Of a DNA stretch of 64,000 nt, positions 63,664-64,000 are shown piece by piece. Position 1 is the stretch's first letter, and every line of letters starts with the position of its first letter. This DNA comes from Perkinsus olseni (lineage: Eukaryota > Perkinsozoa > Perkinsida > Perkinsidae), in assembly GCA_013115135.1 (NCBI GenBank), contig JABANP010000128.1, forward strand, positions 57,766 to 121,765. Reading direction: 5' to 3'. The notes beneath the pieces were generated by a model that was not told where the DNA came from, did not search any database, and saw only the letters and a program-made list of their open reading frames with translations. The translations under genes and the position numbers were made by a program.

Positions 63664-64000
63664 ATGCGGCTAGATCGACCACCCTAGTAGACACCAGACG
63701 GGGTCATAACGCATTACGACGATGGGCAGTGGCCGGTGAGTGGGCGTGAAACTTTCAGGGTGACGTGTGCGTGTCACCATTATGTGCTCATCCCAGTAGA
63801 GGATCCCTCACTGCCCCGAGTACTACCGTCCGGGAGGGCCTGGACCCAGGATTCCCCTGCTGCTGTCCCTCTTCTGAACGACTCCCTGTCTAAGGTTACG
63901 AGAATACGGTAGGATCTGAGGGAGGCTTCGAAGGACCGAGGAACGACCGTGTCTGTGTCCACCTGTTTGCTAGCAATACGTAACCGAACGAAGCATACCG
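63664..64000. other. Unassigned window end
   Basis: Only a 60-codon minus-strand open frame (63780-63962) is present, with no motif. It may be upstream sequence or a first exon of the TBCC-domain gene. Confidence 0.3.

Noticed and set aside
1..64000. CRISPR array, bacterial operons or organellar genes
   Set aside because: No regularly spaced direct repeats, no Shine-Dalgarno-type gene strings, and intron-rich nuclear-type genes throughout.

Overview
This looks like nuclear DNA of a protist. Most genes are broken by many short GT-AG introns (about 45-130 bases). The genes are a mix of eukaryotic housekeeping functions: a calcium-dependent protein kinase (CDPK), the rRNA-processing WD40 protein UTP4, a two-domain arginine methyltransferase, an NSUN-type RNA methyltransferase, an Amt ammonium channel and a TBCC-domain protein. 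CDPK, short introns and helical-repeat proteins of an organellar type point to an alveolate; a Perkinsus-like organism is my best guess, not proven. No prokaryotic operon structure, CRISPR array or organellar sequence was seen.

Layout. 0.9-2.8 kb: CDPK (-), head to head with UTP4 (+, 3.2-7.0 kb). About 8.7-11.9 kb: a GT17 (MGAT3-like) glycosyltransferase (+). 12.6-16.1 kb: a coiled-coil/zinc-knuckle gene (+) with a tRNA-Ala gene on the opposite strand, apparently inside one of its introns. 16.4-18.8 kb: an ankyrin-repeat gene (+). 20.2-27.8 kb: a minus-strand tandem array of six recognisable paralogues of an unnamed secreted-protein family, several of them damaged. 29-32.5 kb: a helical-repeat protein (-). 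33.4-34.2 kb: unrecognised (-). 34.5-36.7 kb: PRMT (-). 36.8-42.0 kb: RS/proline/glycine-rich nuclear-type genes (-). 42.9-46.6 kb: membrane and alpha/beta-hydrolase-like exons (+). 46.8-48.3 kb: NSUN (+). 49.6-51.1 kb: Amt (-). 51.4-57.9 kb: a complete BEL/Pao-like LTR retrotransposon (-) with identical 282-bp LTRs. 57.9-61.5 kb: gene-poor, repeat-rich DNA. 61.6-63.7 kb: TBCC-domain gene (-).

The most unusual signal is not a gene. Remnants of the tRNA T arm (the Pol III B box, core TTCGAATCC or close variants) recur across the window, and at least ten lie in introns of unrelated genes, in both orientations. Two such introns flank a single 68-base exon. Introns of UTP4 and of a gene 33 kb away share a 20-base identical block ending in the T loop. 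Two long introns in different genes share a further repeat that also carries a T-arm-like core. This suggests that tRNA-derived (SINE-like) elements have been a source of introns here. I could not run any search; exon joins were made by hand and gene spans include introns.
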